Shown here: in pieces, positions 22,169 through 31,406 of the stretch
Layout: each line of letters opens with the position of its first letter
How positions within the stretch are numbered: the stretch's first letter is position 1
Origin: Clostridium beijerinckii
GTDB taxonomy: Bacteria > Bacillota > Clostridia > Clostridiales > Clostridiaceae
Length of the DNA stretch: 64,000 nucleotides
Assembly (NCBI GenBank): GCA_003129525.1
Contig: CP029329.1
Location: forward strand, 1,209,501 to 1,273,500
Direction of reading: 5' to 3'
The notes under the pieces: generated by a model
Told to the model about the DNA's origin: nothing
What the model saw: the letters and a program-made list of their open reading frames with translations, nothing else
The model's database searches: none
Position numbers and translations under genes: made by a program

Positions 22169-24400
22169 ATGTCGGACTTGAATCAATTATGTGAAGATGC
22201 AATTTCTAGAATTAGAGATAAAGAAGGAATTTATACTAAAGAAAGATTATTAACTGCTTTTGACAATATTATAAGAGATGGCATGAGTAGCAGTGAAATA
22301 AGAAAATCATTAATTCAAATTTCATTGGAGTTAACTACAGATATGGAACCAAATTGGCAATATGCTGCGGCTAAGATGTATACTTACGAGCTGTATGATA
22401 AGATTAGAGATATTAGAAACTTAAATACAAATGAAGATTTATATAAGAACTATTATGAGTTCATTAAAGATTTAACAGAGAAACATCTTTATGGAGAATA
22501 TATTTTGGAGAATTATTCTCAAAATGATATTTTAGAATTAGAAAAAGAGATAAAAGTTGAAAGAGACTTTTTATTTAATTATAGTGGAATAAATCTTTTA
22601 ACAAATAGATATTTGGTTCAAGATTATAATAGAAATCCTATAGAACTTCCACAACAAATGTTTATGGGAATAGCTATGCATCTTGCAATTCCAGAAAAAA
22701 AAGAAAATAGGGTATATTGGGCAAAGAGGTTTTATAATGTTTTAAGCTCATTAAAAGCAACTATGGCAACACCAACTATGTCTAATGCAAGAAAGCCATT
22801 TTATCAATTAAGTTCATGTTTTGTAGATTCAGTAGAAGATAGTTTAGATGGAATTTATAAATCTCTTGATAATTTTGCTAAAGTATCTAAACTTGGCGGT
22901 GGAATGGGGATTTACATGGGAAAAATTAGAGCATTAGGTTCTTCAATTAGAGGATTTAAAGGAGCATCAGGTGGAATAATACCATGGGTCAAACTATTTA
23001 ATGATACTGCAATAGCTGTAGATCAATTAGGCGTTAGAAATGGTTCTGTTGCCATATGGATTGACGCATGGCATAAGGATATTCCTGAATTTCTTCAAAT
23101 AAAGACTAATAATGGAGATGATAGAAAAAAGGCTCATGATGTATTTCCAGGTCTTTGTTATCCAGATTTATTTTGGAGACTTGCAGAAAACAATATAGAT
23201 GCTAATTGGTATATGATGTGTCCGCATGAAATTAAATCTGTTAAAGGATATGCATTAGAAGATTTTTATGGTGAAGAATGGGAAGAAAAATATTATGAAT
23301 GTGTAAATGATGAAAGAATAGAAAAAAGAATAATGTCAATAAAAGATTTAGTAAGATTAATTATAAAGAGTGCAGCTGAAACAGGAGCACCATTTGCTTT
23401 TTATAGAGATACTGCTAACAAAATGAACCCTAATAAACATAAAGGGATGATATATTCTTCAAATCTATGTAGCGAAATAATGCAAAATATGAGTCCTATG
23501 CAAATACAAAAGAGTGAAATTTTAAAAGGTAAAGATAGTTATACTGTAGTTGAAAAAGTAATACCTGGAGATTTTGTTGTCTGCAATCTTTCATCAATTT
23601 TACTTGGGAATATAGATGTAATAAATGATGAAGAAATGGAATATGTTATAGAAACTCAGATTAGAGCTATGGATAATGTTATTGATTTAAATTATTATTC
23701 TGTTCCTTTTGCAGAGATCACAAATAAGAGATACAGAGCAATAGGACTTGGAACAAGTGGATATCATCATATGCTTGCTAATAATAAAATACATTGGACT
23801 GAAGACAAGCATAAAACATTTGTAGATAAAGTCTACGAAAAGATTAATTATTATGCAATAAAATCTAGTATGAAAATATCAAAGGAAAAAGGAAATTATG
23901 AATTATTTAAAGGTTCTGATTGGGATAATGGTAATTATTTTGAATTAAGAAATTATAAAGATAATAAATGGAATGAGCTAAGAGATGAAGTACATGAATT
24001 TGGAATGAGAAATGGTTATTTAATAGCAGTTGCACCAAATGGCTCAACAGCAACTATAGCAGGAACTTCAGAAGGAATTGATCCTGTTATGGCTAGATTT
24101 TATTTAGATGAAAAGAAGGGAAGCATAATTCCTAAGACAGCACCAAATCTTTCGGAAGATAATTATTGGTATTATAATTCAGCATATAATATAGAACAAT
24201 CTTGGTCAGTTAAAATGAATGGAATACGTCAAAGGCATATAGATCAAGGCCAATCCTTTAATTTGTATATAACAAATAATTATACTATGAGACAAATAAT
24301 GAACTTATATATAGAAGCATGTAAAAGTGGTGTTAAGTCAATTTATTATGTTAGATCAAAATCACTTGAAGTGACTGAATGTGAAAATTGTTCAGCGTAA
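22169..24400 (+). CDS. nrdA: Ribonucleoside-diphosphate reductase, alpha subunit
   Basis: The ATG at 22169 behind GTGGGGGAAA is preferred to an in-frame TTG at 22112 lying inside the operator, giving 743 aa. The large subunit of class I reductase makes dNDPs. An ATP-cone-like N terminus is followed by the barrel domain. Redox cysteines and active-site motifs seen are KPFYQLSSCFVDSVEDSL, LGGGMGIYMGKIRALGSSIR, SSNLCSEIMQN (active-site Cys), VAPNGSTATIAGTSEGIDP, and the C-terminal ECENCSA pair that is re-reduced by thioredoxin. Works with the beta subunit at 24644. Confidence 0.93.
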   Translation: MSDLNQLCEDAISRIRDKEGIYTKERLLTAFDNIIRDGMSSSEIRKSLIQISLELTTDMEPNWQYAAAKMYTYELYDKIRDIRNLNTNEDLYKNYYEFIKDLTEKHLYGEYILENYSQNDILELEKEIKVERDFLFNYSGINLLTNRYLVQDYNRNPIELPQQMFMGIAMHLAIPEKKENRVYWAKRFYNVLSSLKATMATPTMSNARKPFYQLSSCFVDSVEDSLDGIYKSLDNFAKVSKLGGGMGIYMGKIRALGSSIRGFKGASGGIIPWVKLFNDTAIAVDQLGVRNGSVAIWIDAWHKDIPEFLQIKTNNGDDRKKAHDVFPGLCYPDLFWRLAENNIDANWYMMCPHEIKSVKGYALEDFYGEEWEEKYYECVNDERIEKRIMSIKDLVRLIIKSAAETGAPFAFYRDTANKMNPNKHKGMIYSSNLCSEIMQNMSPMQIQKSEILKGKDSYTVVEKVIPGDFVVCNLSSILLGNIDVINDEEMEYVIETQIRAMDNVIDLNYYSVPFAEITNKRYRAIGLGTSGYHHMLANNKIHWTEDKHKTFVDKVYEKINYYAIKSSMKISKEKGNYELFKGSDWDNGNYFELRNYKDNKWNELRDEVHEFGMRNGYLIAVAPNGSTATIAGTSEGIDPVMARFYLDEKKGSIIPKTAPNLSEDNYWYYNSAYNIEQSWSVKMNGIRQRHIDQGQSFNLYITNNYTMRQIMNLYIEACKSGVKSIYYVRSKSLEVTECENCSA

Positions 24401-24643
24401 GTGAGTCGGGTTTCATAAAAAAGAAAACCCAAAGTTATGGTCTAAATCTTATATTAAGATAGTAGAACCTATACATAGTGAAAGCAAATAATTGAGAGTT
24501 GAAATTTCACATTTGGTTCTTCGAGCTTAGTTAACTCGTGCATATGAATTAACTTACTTAAAGAATGATTTGGTGTGGCTCATTTGCCAAATGAACTCAT
24601 GTGAGTCATATTCTAAAATGTTATAAAGAATAGGAGAATAAAA
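24401..24643 (+). other. Folded spacer between nrd subunit genes
   Basis: No reading frame. Nested complementarity: AGAACC (24466) with GGTTCT (24515), enclosing GTGAAA/TTTCAC; then CGAG/CTCG; then TGGCTCA (about 24575) with TGAGTCA (about 24602), enclosing CATTTG-CC-AAATG. GGGTTT/AAACCC at the start. No U-tract, so a regulatory or processing RNA is more likely than a terminator. Confidence 0.45.
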
Positions 24644-25678
24644 ATGAAGATGAGTAAAAAACCTCTTTTTAATGAATTTGGAGATAGAGATATTAATAAA
24701 AAGAGAATTATAAATGGTAATACTACAAATTTAAATGATTTTAATAATATGAAATACAGTTGGGTTTCAGATTGGTATAGACAAGGCATGAATAACTTTT
24801 GGATTCCTGAAGAAGTTAATCTTTCACAGGATTTAAAGGATTACCAAAATTTATTAGACGAAGAAAGAATCGCATATGATAAGATATTATCATTTTTAAT
24901 ATTTTTAGACTCTATTCAAACAGCTAATTTAAGTAATGTAAATAATTATATAACAGCAAGCGAAATTAACCTTTGTTTGACAATTCAAAGCTTTCAAGAA
25001 GCAGTACATTCACAAAGTTATAGTTATATGCTTGATAGTATATGTTCACCAGAAAAAAGAAATGAAATACTTTATCAATGGAAAGATGATGAGATACTTT
25101 TAAATAGAAATAAATTCATAGGAGATTTATATAATGAATTTATAAATGAACCTACAACACACAATTTATTAAAGACACTTATGGCTAACTATATTTTAGA
25201 AGGTATATATTTTTACTCTGGGTTTATGTTTTTTTATAATCTAGAGAGAAATGGTAAGATGCCAGGTTCAGCACAAGAAATCAGATATATAAATAGAGAT
25301 GAAAATACTCATCTTTGGCTGTTTAGAAATATTATAAAAGAATTACAAAATGAAAATCCTGAATTATTTACACAAGAAGTAAAAGATGAATTAAGAGAAA
25401 TGATGAAGAATGGTGTAGAGCAAGAAATTTTGTGGGGACATTATGTTATAGGAGATAAAATACAGGGTATAAATAAAAAGTTAATAGAAGATTATATAAA
25501 ATATTTAGGAAATAAAAGATTAAAAGAAATAAACTTAGAACTATTATTTGATGAGTATAATGAAAATCCAGCTTTATGGGTAGATAATTTATCAAATGCA
25601 AATTCTCTTAAAACAGATTTTTTTGAGGCAAGATCTACAGCCTATGCAAAGTCGGCAAGTTTAGTTGATGATTTATAA
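24644..25678 (+). CDS. nrdB: Ribonucleoside-diphosphate reductase, beta subunit
   Basis: 344 aa ferritin-like radical subunit. Metal ligands in order: Asp in LIFLDSIQTANL; Glu and His in FQEAVHSQSY; Glu in YILEGIYFYSG; Glu and His in NRDENTHLWLF. The radical tyrosine is present seven residues after the second-helix Glu (EAVHSQSY), so this is a conventional tyrosyl-radical enzyme (class I). RBS AGGAG. The C-terminal peptide LVDDL would dock on the alpha subunit. Confidence 0.93.
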   Translation: MKMSKKPLFNEFGDRDINKKRIINGNTTNLNDFNNMKYSWVSDWYRQGMNNFWIPEEVNLSQDLKDYQNLLDEERIAYDKILSFLIFLDSIQTANLSNVNNYITASEINLCLTIQSFQEAVHSQSYSYMLDSICSPEKRNEILYQWKDDEILLNRNKFIGDLYNEFINEPTTHNLLKTLMANYILEGIYFYSGFMFFYNLERNGKMPGSAQEIRYINRDENTHLWLFRNIIKELQNENPELFTQEVKDELREMMKNGVEQEILWGHYVIGDKIQGINKKLIEDYIKYLGNKRLKEINLELLFDEYNENPALWVDNLSNANSLKTDFFEARSTAYAKSASLVDDL

Positions 25679-25842
25679 ATTAAATTCACTATATACTAAA
25701 ATAATAGGAATAAAATGGATGATAAGCACATATTGTTATAAAATATTACTAAAAATTCATATAAAGTAAATTGAAATATGAGTATAAAAGCTCGTATATA
25801 ATTACTTTAAACGAAATTTGTTAAAAAAGTCACAAAATGCGG

Positions 25843-25871
25843 TTAAAATTTAAAAAGAGTTATGATATAAT
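25843..25871 (+). promoter_or_regulatory. Extended -10 promoter of ptsI
   Basis: TGATATAAT (25863-25871) is an extended -10; a weak -35 TTAAAA lies 17 bp upstream. It is about 98 bp ahead of the ptsI start. The rest of 25679-25968 is AT-rich with no gene. Confidence 0.65.
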
Positions 25872-25968
25872 AGAGAGAGTTAGTTTTTATAATAACATTT
25901 AAGTATATATTAAGACATAAAAAAACAATTATAACAATAAATTTACAATCAAGGAGGAGTTCCATATT

Positions 25969-27588
25969 ATGAAAAAAGGTATTGCTGCTTCTAAAGGATA
26001 TGCAATAGGAAAAGTATTTTTACAAGAAAACGAAGAAATCGTTATAAATGACGCAAAAATTGCAGATATAGGTGCAGAAAAAGAAAAAATGCAAAAAGCA
26101 TTAGATGATTCTAAAGCACAATTAGAGATTATTAAAGTTAAAGCAGAAAAAGAGATGGGTGCAGAAAAAGCAGCTGTATTTGAAGCACATATTACGTTAA
26201 TAGATGATCCGGAATTTACTGGAGCAATGATGAGTGAAATTGAAAATAACAGCTTAAATGGCTTAAAGGCAATTGAAAGTGTGACAGATTCTTTTGTTGC
26301 TATATTCGAATCTATGGATAATGAATACATGAGAGAAAGAGCTGCTGATATCAAAGACGTATCTAAGAGAATACTATCAAATTTTGCAGGTAAAGGCGGA
26401 GATTCTTTCGCAATAACTGAAAATAATACAATAGTTGTGGCTCACGATTTAACTCCATCTGACACAGCAGGATTAGATAGAACTAAGGTTGTAGGTTTTA
26501 TTACCAATATTGGTGGAAGAACTTCACATGCAGCTATAATGGCTAGAACTTTAGAAATTCCGGCTGTACTTGGATTAGGTGATATAACTACATGTGTTAA
26601 AACTGGAGATATGATTATACTTGATGGACTAACTGGAGATGTAATTATAAATCCTTCAGAAGACGTAGTAGCAGAATATAAAGCTAAAAAAGAGAAATTC
26701 CAAGCTGAACAAGAAGAATTAAAGAAATTAATAGATGTTAAAACAACTACTAAATCAGGCAGAAGAATTGAAGTTTGTGGAAATATCGGTAAACCAGAAG
26801 ACGTTCTTGCTATTTTAGCAAATGGTGGCGATGGTGTAGGATTATTTAGAACAGAATTCTTGTACATGGATAGAGATAGTGCACCAACAGAAGATGAACA
26901 ATTTGAAAGTTATAAATTTGCTCTTGAAAAAATGGATGGTAAGCAAGTTGTTATAAGAACATTAGATATCGGTGGAGATAAGACTCTTCCATATTTACCA
27001 TTACCAGAGGAAATGAATCCATTCTTAGGCTATAGAGCAATAAGACTTTGTTTAGATAGAAAAGATATATTTAAGGTTCAATTAAGAGCATTACTTAGAG
27101 CTTCTATTTATGGAAACCTTGCAGTTATGTTCCCAATGATTTCAGGATTACAAGAATTTGAACAAGCAAAAGAAGTTGTTGATGAATGTAAGGCTGAATT
27201 AAAAGCTGAAGGAAAAGAATATTCAGAAAAGATCCAATGGGGTATCATGGTTGAAATTCCAGCAGCAGCAGTTTATGCTGACGAATTAGCTAAATATGTT
27301 GATTTCTTCTCAATTGGAACAAATGATTTAATCCAATATACTTTGGCTGCTGACAGAATGAGCGAAAAAGTTTCATATCTTTATAATCCAATGCACCCAG
27401 CTGTGCTTAGATTAATAAAGATGACTATAGATGGAGCTCATAAGCATGGAAAATGGGTTGGAATGTGTGGAGAAATGGCTGGAGATGAAGCTGCTATCCC
27501 TACATTGGTTGAATATGGATTAGATGAATTCTCAATGAGTGCTTCATCAATATTAAATGCTAAGAAAATAATGTTAGAACAAGAATAA
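25969..27588 (+). CDS. ptsI: Phosphoenolpyruvate-protein phosphotransferase (PTS enzyme I)
   Basis: 539 aa, the first enzyme of the sugar phosphotransferase system, moving phosphate from PEP to HPr. The phosphohistidine lies in GGRTSHAAIMARTL (near residue 183). The PEP-binding barrel shows GVGLFRTEFLYM, RTLDIGGDKTLPYLPLP, FFSIGTNDLIQYTLAADR and the catalytic Cys in GKWVGMCGEMAGDE. Normal size is near 570, so slightly short but complete. Single-gene unit: promoter upstream, two terminator hairpins downstream; HPr is encoded elsewhere. Confidence 0.97.
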   Translation: MKKGIAASKGYAIGKVFLQENEEIVINDAKIADIGAEKEKMQKALDDSKAQLEIIKVKAEKEMGAEKAAVFEAHITLIDDPEFTGAMMSEIENNSLNGLKAIESVTDSFVAIFESMDNEYMRERAADIKDVSKRILSNFAGKGGDSFAITENNTIVVAHDLTPSDTAGLDRTKVVGFITNIGGRTSHAAIMARTLEIPAVLGLGDITTCVKTGDMIILDGLTGDVIINPSEDVVAEYKAKKEKFQAEQEELKKLIDVKTTTKSGRRIEVCGNIGKPEDVLAILANGGDGVGLFRTEFLYMDRDSAPTEDEQFESYKFALEKMDGKQVVIRTLDIGGDKTLPYLPLPEEMNPFLGYRAIRLCLDRKDIFKVQLRALLRASIYGNLAVMFPMISGLQEFEQAKEVVDECKAELKAEGKEYSEKIQWGIMVEIPAAAVYADELAKYVDFFSIGTNDLIQYTLAADRMSEKVSYLYNPMHPAVLRLIKMTIDGAHKHGKWVGMCGEMAGDEAAIPTLVEYGLDEFSMSASSILNAKKIMLEQE

Positions 27589-27622
27589 ACATAAGAATTT
27601 TTATATAAGGCATATTAAAGAA

Positions 27623-27718
27623 AATAACAAGCCAAAGAGGCACATTTATATTTGACTTGTTATTTTAAGAAATGTACCTAAAGTTGGGCTGTCTCAAAGT
27701 TATTTGAGACAGCCTTTT
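27623..27718 (+). terminator. Two consecutive hairpins after ptsI
   Basis: First: AATAACAAG (27623-27631) with CTTGTTATT (27656-27664). Second: a perfect 12-bp stem (27687-27698 with 27703-27714), loop GTTA, then TTTT. The second is a strong terminator. The first belongs to a hairpin type seen again at 29593 and 34380. Confidence 0.85.
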
Positions 27719-27863
27719 CATTTATAGACAATTTTAAGAAATGTAAAATTAAGTTGAGAAATTATAATTGCTTTTATTTTAATATTTAGTTGGAAGGATT
27801 ATAGAAGATATAATATACTATAGATAAGAAATACTTGATTTTAAGATTAATAAGGGGACATTT

Positions 27864-29156
27864 ATGAATAAAAAAGCTGAAAAGGCTTATGACAAAGCTA
27901 TGGATTATTATGAAAAGGGGAAAATTAATAAGGCACTAGAAACATGTGAAGAGGTACTATTAGAAGGACTAGACAATCCAGTTGTATTAAACTTTAAAGG
28001 GTTATTATTATATCAAAAAGGAAACTTAAATGAGGCAATTACAGTATGGAAAATAAATGAAGATTTTAATAATGATGATATTGCAAAAAATTATATAAAA
28101 GATGCTATAGCTGATGAAAGGCGATTAGATTTATATAAACAAGGGGAACAAGCATTAAAACAATTTAAAATAGATAATGCACTTGAATTATTTAAGATAT
28201 GTTCAGAAAGTGATTTTAATGCAATTAAGGTAAATACAGGGATTGCTATATGTTATCAAAAAAAAGGTGACTTATATAAAGCTAAAGAATATGCAGATAA
28301 GGCTTTGAGCATAGATCAAAATGCAATTACAGCTAAAATTATAAAAAAAGAATTAAAAGAAGATGGAGTAGATTTAGGTTCTCAAAATTCTTCAAAAGGC
28401 CTTCTGATAGGAATAACAATTTTATTTTTAGTTTTGACAATTGCTGCTGGCGGATATTTAATTGTGTCAAAAGTTAAGTCGAAAAACTTAGCTAATAATA
28501 TAGGAGAAACAAAAAACAATGAAGTTCTAGAAAAAGAAAGTAGTACAGTAGATGACAGCAAAGAAATTGAAGTTCAAGAAACATCAAAAGTAAATTCAGA
28601 GACTACTTCAGAAGAAATAGTTGAAAAATATCCTAAAAGTACAAACTTTGATAAAGATAAGTTAAAAACATTAATGAAAAGTAACGATTTAGCTGGAGTG
28701 TATGAACAATTAAAAAATGTTAAAGCAGAATCAATAAACAGTGAAGATAATGAATTATATAATGAAGCTGTCGATTTAATGAAAAGTGAAGGAGTATCAA
28801 AATTCTATGAATATGGTTTGTGGTATTTTAATCAAAGTAATTATTTAGATGCTCAAATTTCATTTGATAAGGCGTATACATATTGTGAAGGAAATAGCCT
28901 AAAAGAACATATTGTTTTTTATAGAGCAAGTGCTACATACAAACAACAAGATAATCAAACTGCATTAGCACAATATGAGGAGTATTATAATCAATATCCT
29001 AAGGGTATTTATATTCAAGAAGTACTATATCAATTAACATTATTAAGTAATTCCGTTGATAAGGAAAAAAGTAAAGCTTATGCAAATACATTAGTAAATA
29101 ATTTTCCTAATTCAATTTATATAAATGATAACATTGTAAGTATATTAAGAAGTTAA
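27864..29156 (+). CDS. TPR protein with central membrane helix
   Basis: 430 aa. A cytoplasmic TPR block (residues ~3-160: KAYDKAMDYYEKGKINKALE, FKGLLLYQKGNLNEAI, INTGIAICYQKKGDLYKAKE) is followed by a membrane helix (about 176-197, GLLIGITILFLVLTIAAGGY). After a Glu/Ser-rich linker comes an extracellular TPR-like block (about 300-425, YGLWYFNQSNYLDAQISFDK, YEEYYNQYPKGIYIQEVLYQ). The C-terminal part resembles the YbgF/outer-membrane-lipoprotein TPR type. Partner unknown. RBS AAGGGG. Stand-alone gene. Confidence 0.8.
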   Translation: MNKKAEKAYDKAMDYYEKGKINKALETCEEVLLEGLDNPVVLNFKGLLLYQKGNLNEAITVWKINEDFNNDDIAKNYIKDAIADERRLDLYKQGEQALKQFKIDNALELFKICSESDFNAIKVNTGIAICYQKKGDLYKAKEYADKALSIDQNAITAKIIKKELKEDGVDLGSQNSSKGLLIGITILFLVLTIAAGGYLIVSKVKSKNLANNIGETKNNEVLEKESSTVDDSKEIEVQETSKVNSETTSEEIVEKYPKSTNFDKDKLKTLMKSNDLAGVYEQLKNVKAESINSEDNELYNEAVDLMKSEGVSKFYEYGLWYFNQSNYLDAQISFDKAYTYCEGNSLKEHIVFYRASATYKQQDNQTALAQYEEYYNQYPKGIYIQEVLYQLTLLSNSVDKEKSKAYANTLVNNFPNSIYINDNIVSILRS

Positions 29157-29162
29157 ATAATT

Positions 29163-29514
29163 GAAGGTTGTCATATACATATCATAGGTCGTGGAGGAAA
29201 AAGCGGATATAATACAAGAACACCTGAAATTCAGTTGTCTAGCCTAATAGAAGCAGGGATTACAACAGTTGTTGGATGTTATAGGAACTGACGGTATATG
29301 AAGAAGTTTAAAATCATTAATAGCTAATGTGAATAAAGCATTGAGATAAGAATGTAGCTTAAATATTAAAGTTTAAGGATAAAGGAACCAGAGAATGTGG
29401 AAAAGATGCAGAGTTGGTCATGATGGATGAAAGTTCCTTGAAGATAAATATGTTTTTTGCTTAAGAAAAGAAGATGGTTGAAGATGGGAAAGCTATTATA
29501 AAGGAATTTTTGAA
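29163..29514 (+). pseudogene. iadA: Decayed isoaspartyl dipeptidase (iadA) remnant
   Basis: Reading with frame changes recovers two pieces of beta-aspartyl peptidase. The first (about 29169-29337) gives HIHIIGRGGKSGYNTRTPE and LIEAGITTVVGC, the zinc-binding HxH region of the family, then after a one-base shift near 29281 GTDG and later RSLKSLIA. The second (about 29380-29514) gives GKDAELVMMDES, SLKINMFFA, a stop codon, and KKMVEDGKAIIK, the family's C-terminal strands. About 300 residues between them and the true start are missing. It is therefore an internally deleted, frameshifted pseudogene and cannot make an enzyme. The rest of 29157-29661 is noncoding. Confidence 0.8.
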
Positions 29515-29592
29515 TTACAAAATAAAAAAAAGCGTTATATAAAAAACATTTTAATTAAACGCTATATCTATTTTACATTAAGCCCATTCAAC

Positions 29593-29640
29593 AAAATTAC
29601 AAGACAAAATATATATTATATATTTGACTTGTAATTTTTT
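29593..29640. terminator. Bidirectional hairpin before the SleB-type gene
   Basis: AAAATTACAAG (29593-29603) pairs with CTTGTAATTTT (29628-29638), with A- and T-tracts on the two sides, so it can terminate the leftward hydrolase gene and any rightward readthrough. Confidence 0.75.
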
Positions 29641-29661
29641 CCTTGTACCTAATGTTTAAAG

Positions 29662-30270
29662 TTAATCTTTTACTTTGAAGAAAGTATGATGCCCTATAAT
29701 TGTTTGATTAATTTTGTGTGTTTCTTTCATCCAATTACATGTTGCTATAGTTGGATTATAGAAAAACAAAGCATCGTTTGTCGGGTCAGCACCTCTAATT
29801 GCATCATATACTGCATCATAGCAATCTTGATTTGCAGTAGCATTTATTTTACTGTTTTTAACACAAGAAAAAGCATTTTTTTGGAATATAACTTCTTGTA
29901 TAGTATTTGGGAAATGAGGATCAATAGTACGATTTAATACCACAGAAGCTACAGCTACCTTTCCAGCATATGGCTCACCAATACTTTCAGCAGAAACAAG
30001 TTTTGCCATTAAAGCTATATCTTCGCCCGTTATATATAATTGTTGAGTAGAATGATTAAAAACTTCTAAAATCTCATCATGTTTTTCATTGGATTGTAAA
30101 ATATACTCTATATTAGTATTTGAATAATCTTCATTAATTTCTTGATTTAAAGAAACACTCTTAGTTTCACAATATGTTTCGTCTAAAACTACGGCAAAAG
30201 CTGGATTAATATTAATAACGGAAAGATATAGTATTAAAGCAATTACAAAAATACTACATATCTTTTTCAT
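29662..30270 (-). CDS. Exported SleB/CwlJ-type cell wall hydrolase
   Basis: 202 aa from the ATG at 30270 behind AAAGGAGG; the longer frame start is rejected. An N-terminal signal peptide (KKICSIFVIALILYLSV... ending PAFA) is followed by a ~70-residue linker. The Hydrolase_2 domain then shows ALMAKLVSAESIGEPYAGKV with the conserved Glu, VASVVLNRTIDPHFPNT, VIFQKNAFSCV and DALFFYNP. SleB-type enzymes cleave spore cortex peptidoglycan during germination. It lacks the N-terminal peptidoglycan-binding repeat of B. subtilis SleB, so a vegetative or sporulation wall role is also possible. Transcribed alone. Confidence 0.85.
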   Translation of the reverse strand: MKKICSIFVIALILYLSVININPAFAVVLDETYCETKSVSLNQEINEDYSNTNIEYILQSNEKHDEILEVFNHSTQQLYITGEDIALMAKLVSAESIGEPYAGKVAVASVVLNRTIDPHFPNTIQEVIFQKNAFSCVKNSKINATANQDCYDAVYDAIRGADPTNDALFFYNPTIATCNWMKETHKINQTIIGHHTFFKVKD

Positions 30271-30554
30271 AAAAAACCTCCTTTGGTCTAGTGCAACAAA
30301 TAATATTATTACCAAACAAAGTAATTATATACACTATTTATTTGTATAATCTTTTATAGGGTTTTCTAACCATTAAAATATAATAGATAATAATTAATAA
30401 GATTAAGCATATTCAAAAAAAGTAACAATTTAATATATATTAATAAAAAATTATTATAAAAATAATAGAAAAGTAATAAAATAATAATTGTCTTTGTATC
30501 TAAGAACATAGTATTTGTTGTATAATTTTAATTAAGAGAAGAGAGGTGAAAAAT

Positions 30555-31406
30555 TTGCGTGAACTTTTATCAATGCTAGGAACAAGCTTTTCTAATATGT
30601 CATTATGGTCTATATTAGATATTTTAGTGGTATCATACATATTTTATAAAGTGTATATTTTAATAAGAGAAACAAGAGCAGAACAATTATTAAAAGGGAT
30701 AGCACTAATTATAGTACTTATTCCAATTAGTTATTTATTAAGATTAGATATGTTATATTTTATATTAAATAAGACATTAACTATCGGGGTATTATCTGTA
30801 ATTATTATTTTTCAACCTGAGATTAGAAGGGCTTTAGAACATTTAGGAAGAAGCGCTTTTGATGATAAGCATTATCCTAATAATAAAGAAGAATTAGATA
30901 TAACTATTAGTGAAATTGCAATTTCAGTTCAAAATTTATCAGAGACTAGAACTGGAGCATTAATTGTAATAGAACAAAGTACAGGACTCAATGAATTGAT
31001 TGGTGCAGGTACATTATTAGATGCAAATGTAACCTCAAACCTTTTAGAAAATATATTTGTAGTGAATACTCCACTTCATGATGGGGCAACAATAATAAGA
31101 AATAATAGAATTTTAGCATCAGGTTGTGTTCTACCACTAACTGATAATAATACGATTAATAAAAAATTAGGAACTAGGCATAGAGCTGCAATAGGACTAT
31201 CAGAAGTATCAGATGCATTAATCATAATTGTATCAGAGGAAACAGGTGTTGTATCATTAGCTGTCAACGGAAGAATAACAAGAGGTTATGACAAAGAAAA
31301 ATTGCGAAATATATTAATAAAAATAATAGAAAATAGAAATGAGAAGAAAGTAAAAACAGCAGGAGAGAAGGTGAAGTCATGGATAAAAGTGAAAACAGAA
31401 CGTTAA
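30555..31406 (+). CDS. cdaA: Diadenylate cyclase CdaA
   Basis: Membrane c-di-AMP synthase. The frame can start at GTG 30546, but that codon lies in the RBS (GAGAGGTG), so TTG at 30555 is preferred (283 aa). Three hydrophobic helices (SLWSILDILVVSYIFYKVYI onward) precede the DisA_N domain, whose catalytic motifs HDGATIIRNN and GTRHRAAIGLSE are intact. c-di-AMP controls potassium and osmolyte uptake and wall stability. Overlaps cdaR by 28 bp. In most Firmicutes glmM follows directly; here it is 9.6 kb downstream. Confidence 0.95.
   Translation: MRELLSMLGTSFSNMSLWSILDILVVSYIFYKVYILIRETRAEQLLKGIALIIVLIPISYLLRLDMLYFILNKTLTIGVLSVIIIFQPEIRRALEHLGRSAFDDKHYPNNKEELDITISEIAISVQNLSETRTGALIVIEQSTGLNELIGAGTLLDANVTSNLLENIFVVNTPLHDGATIIRNNRILASGCVLPLTDNNTINKKLGTRHRAAIGLSEVSDALIIIVSEETGVVSLAVNGRITRGYDKEKLRNILIKIIENRNEKKVKTAGEKVKSWIKVKTER

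Noticed and set aside
27687-27718. Insertion sequence end (GGGCTGTCTCAAA resembles some IS termini)
   Set aside because: Both arms lie 4 bp apart and are followed by T-residues; no transposase remnant. A terminator explains it.
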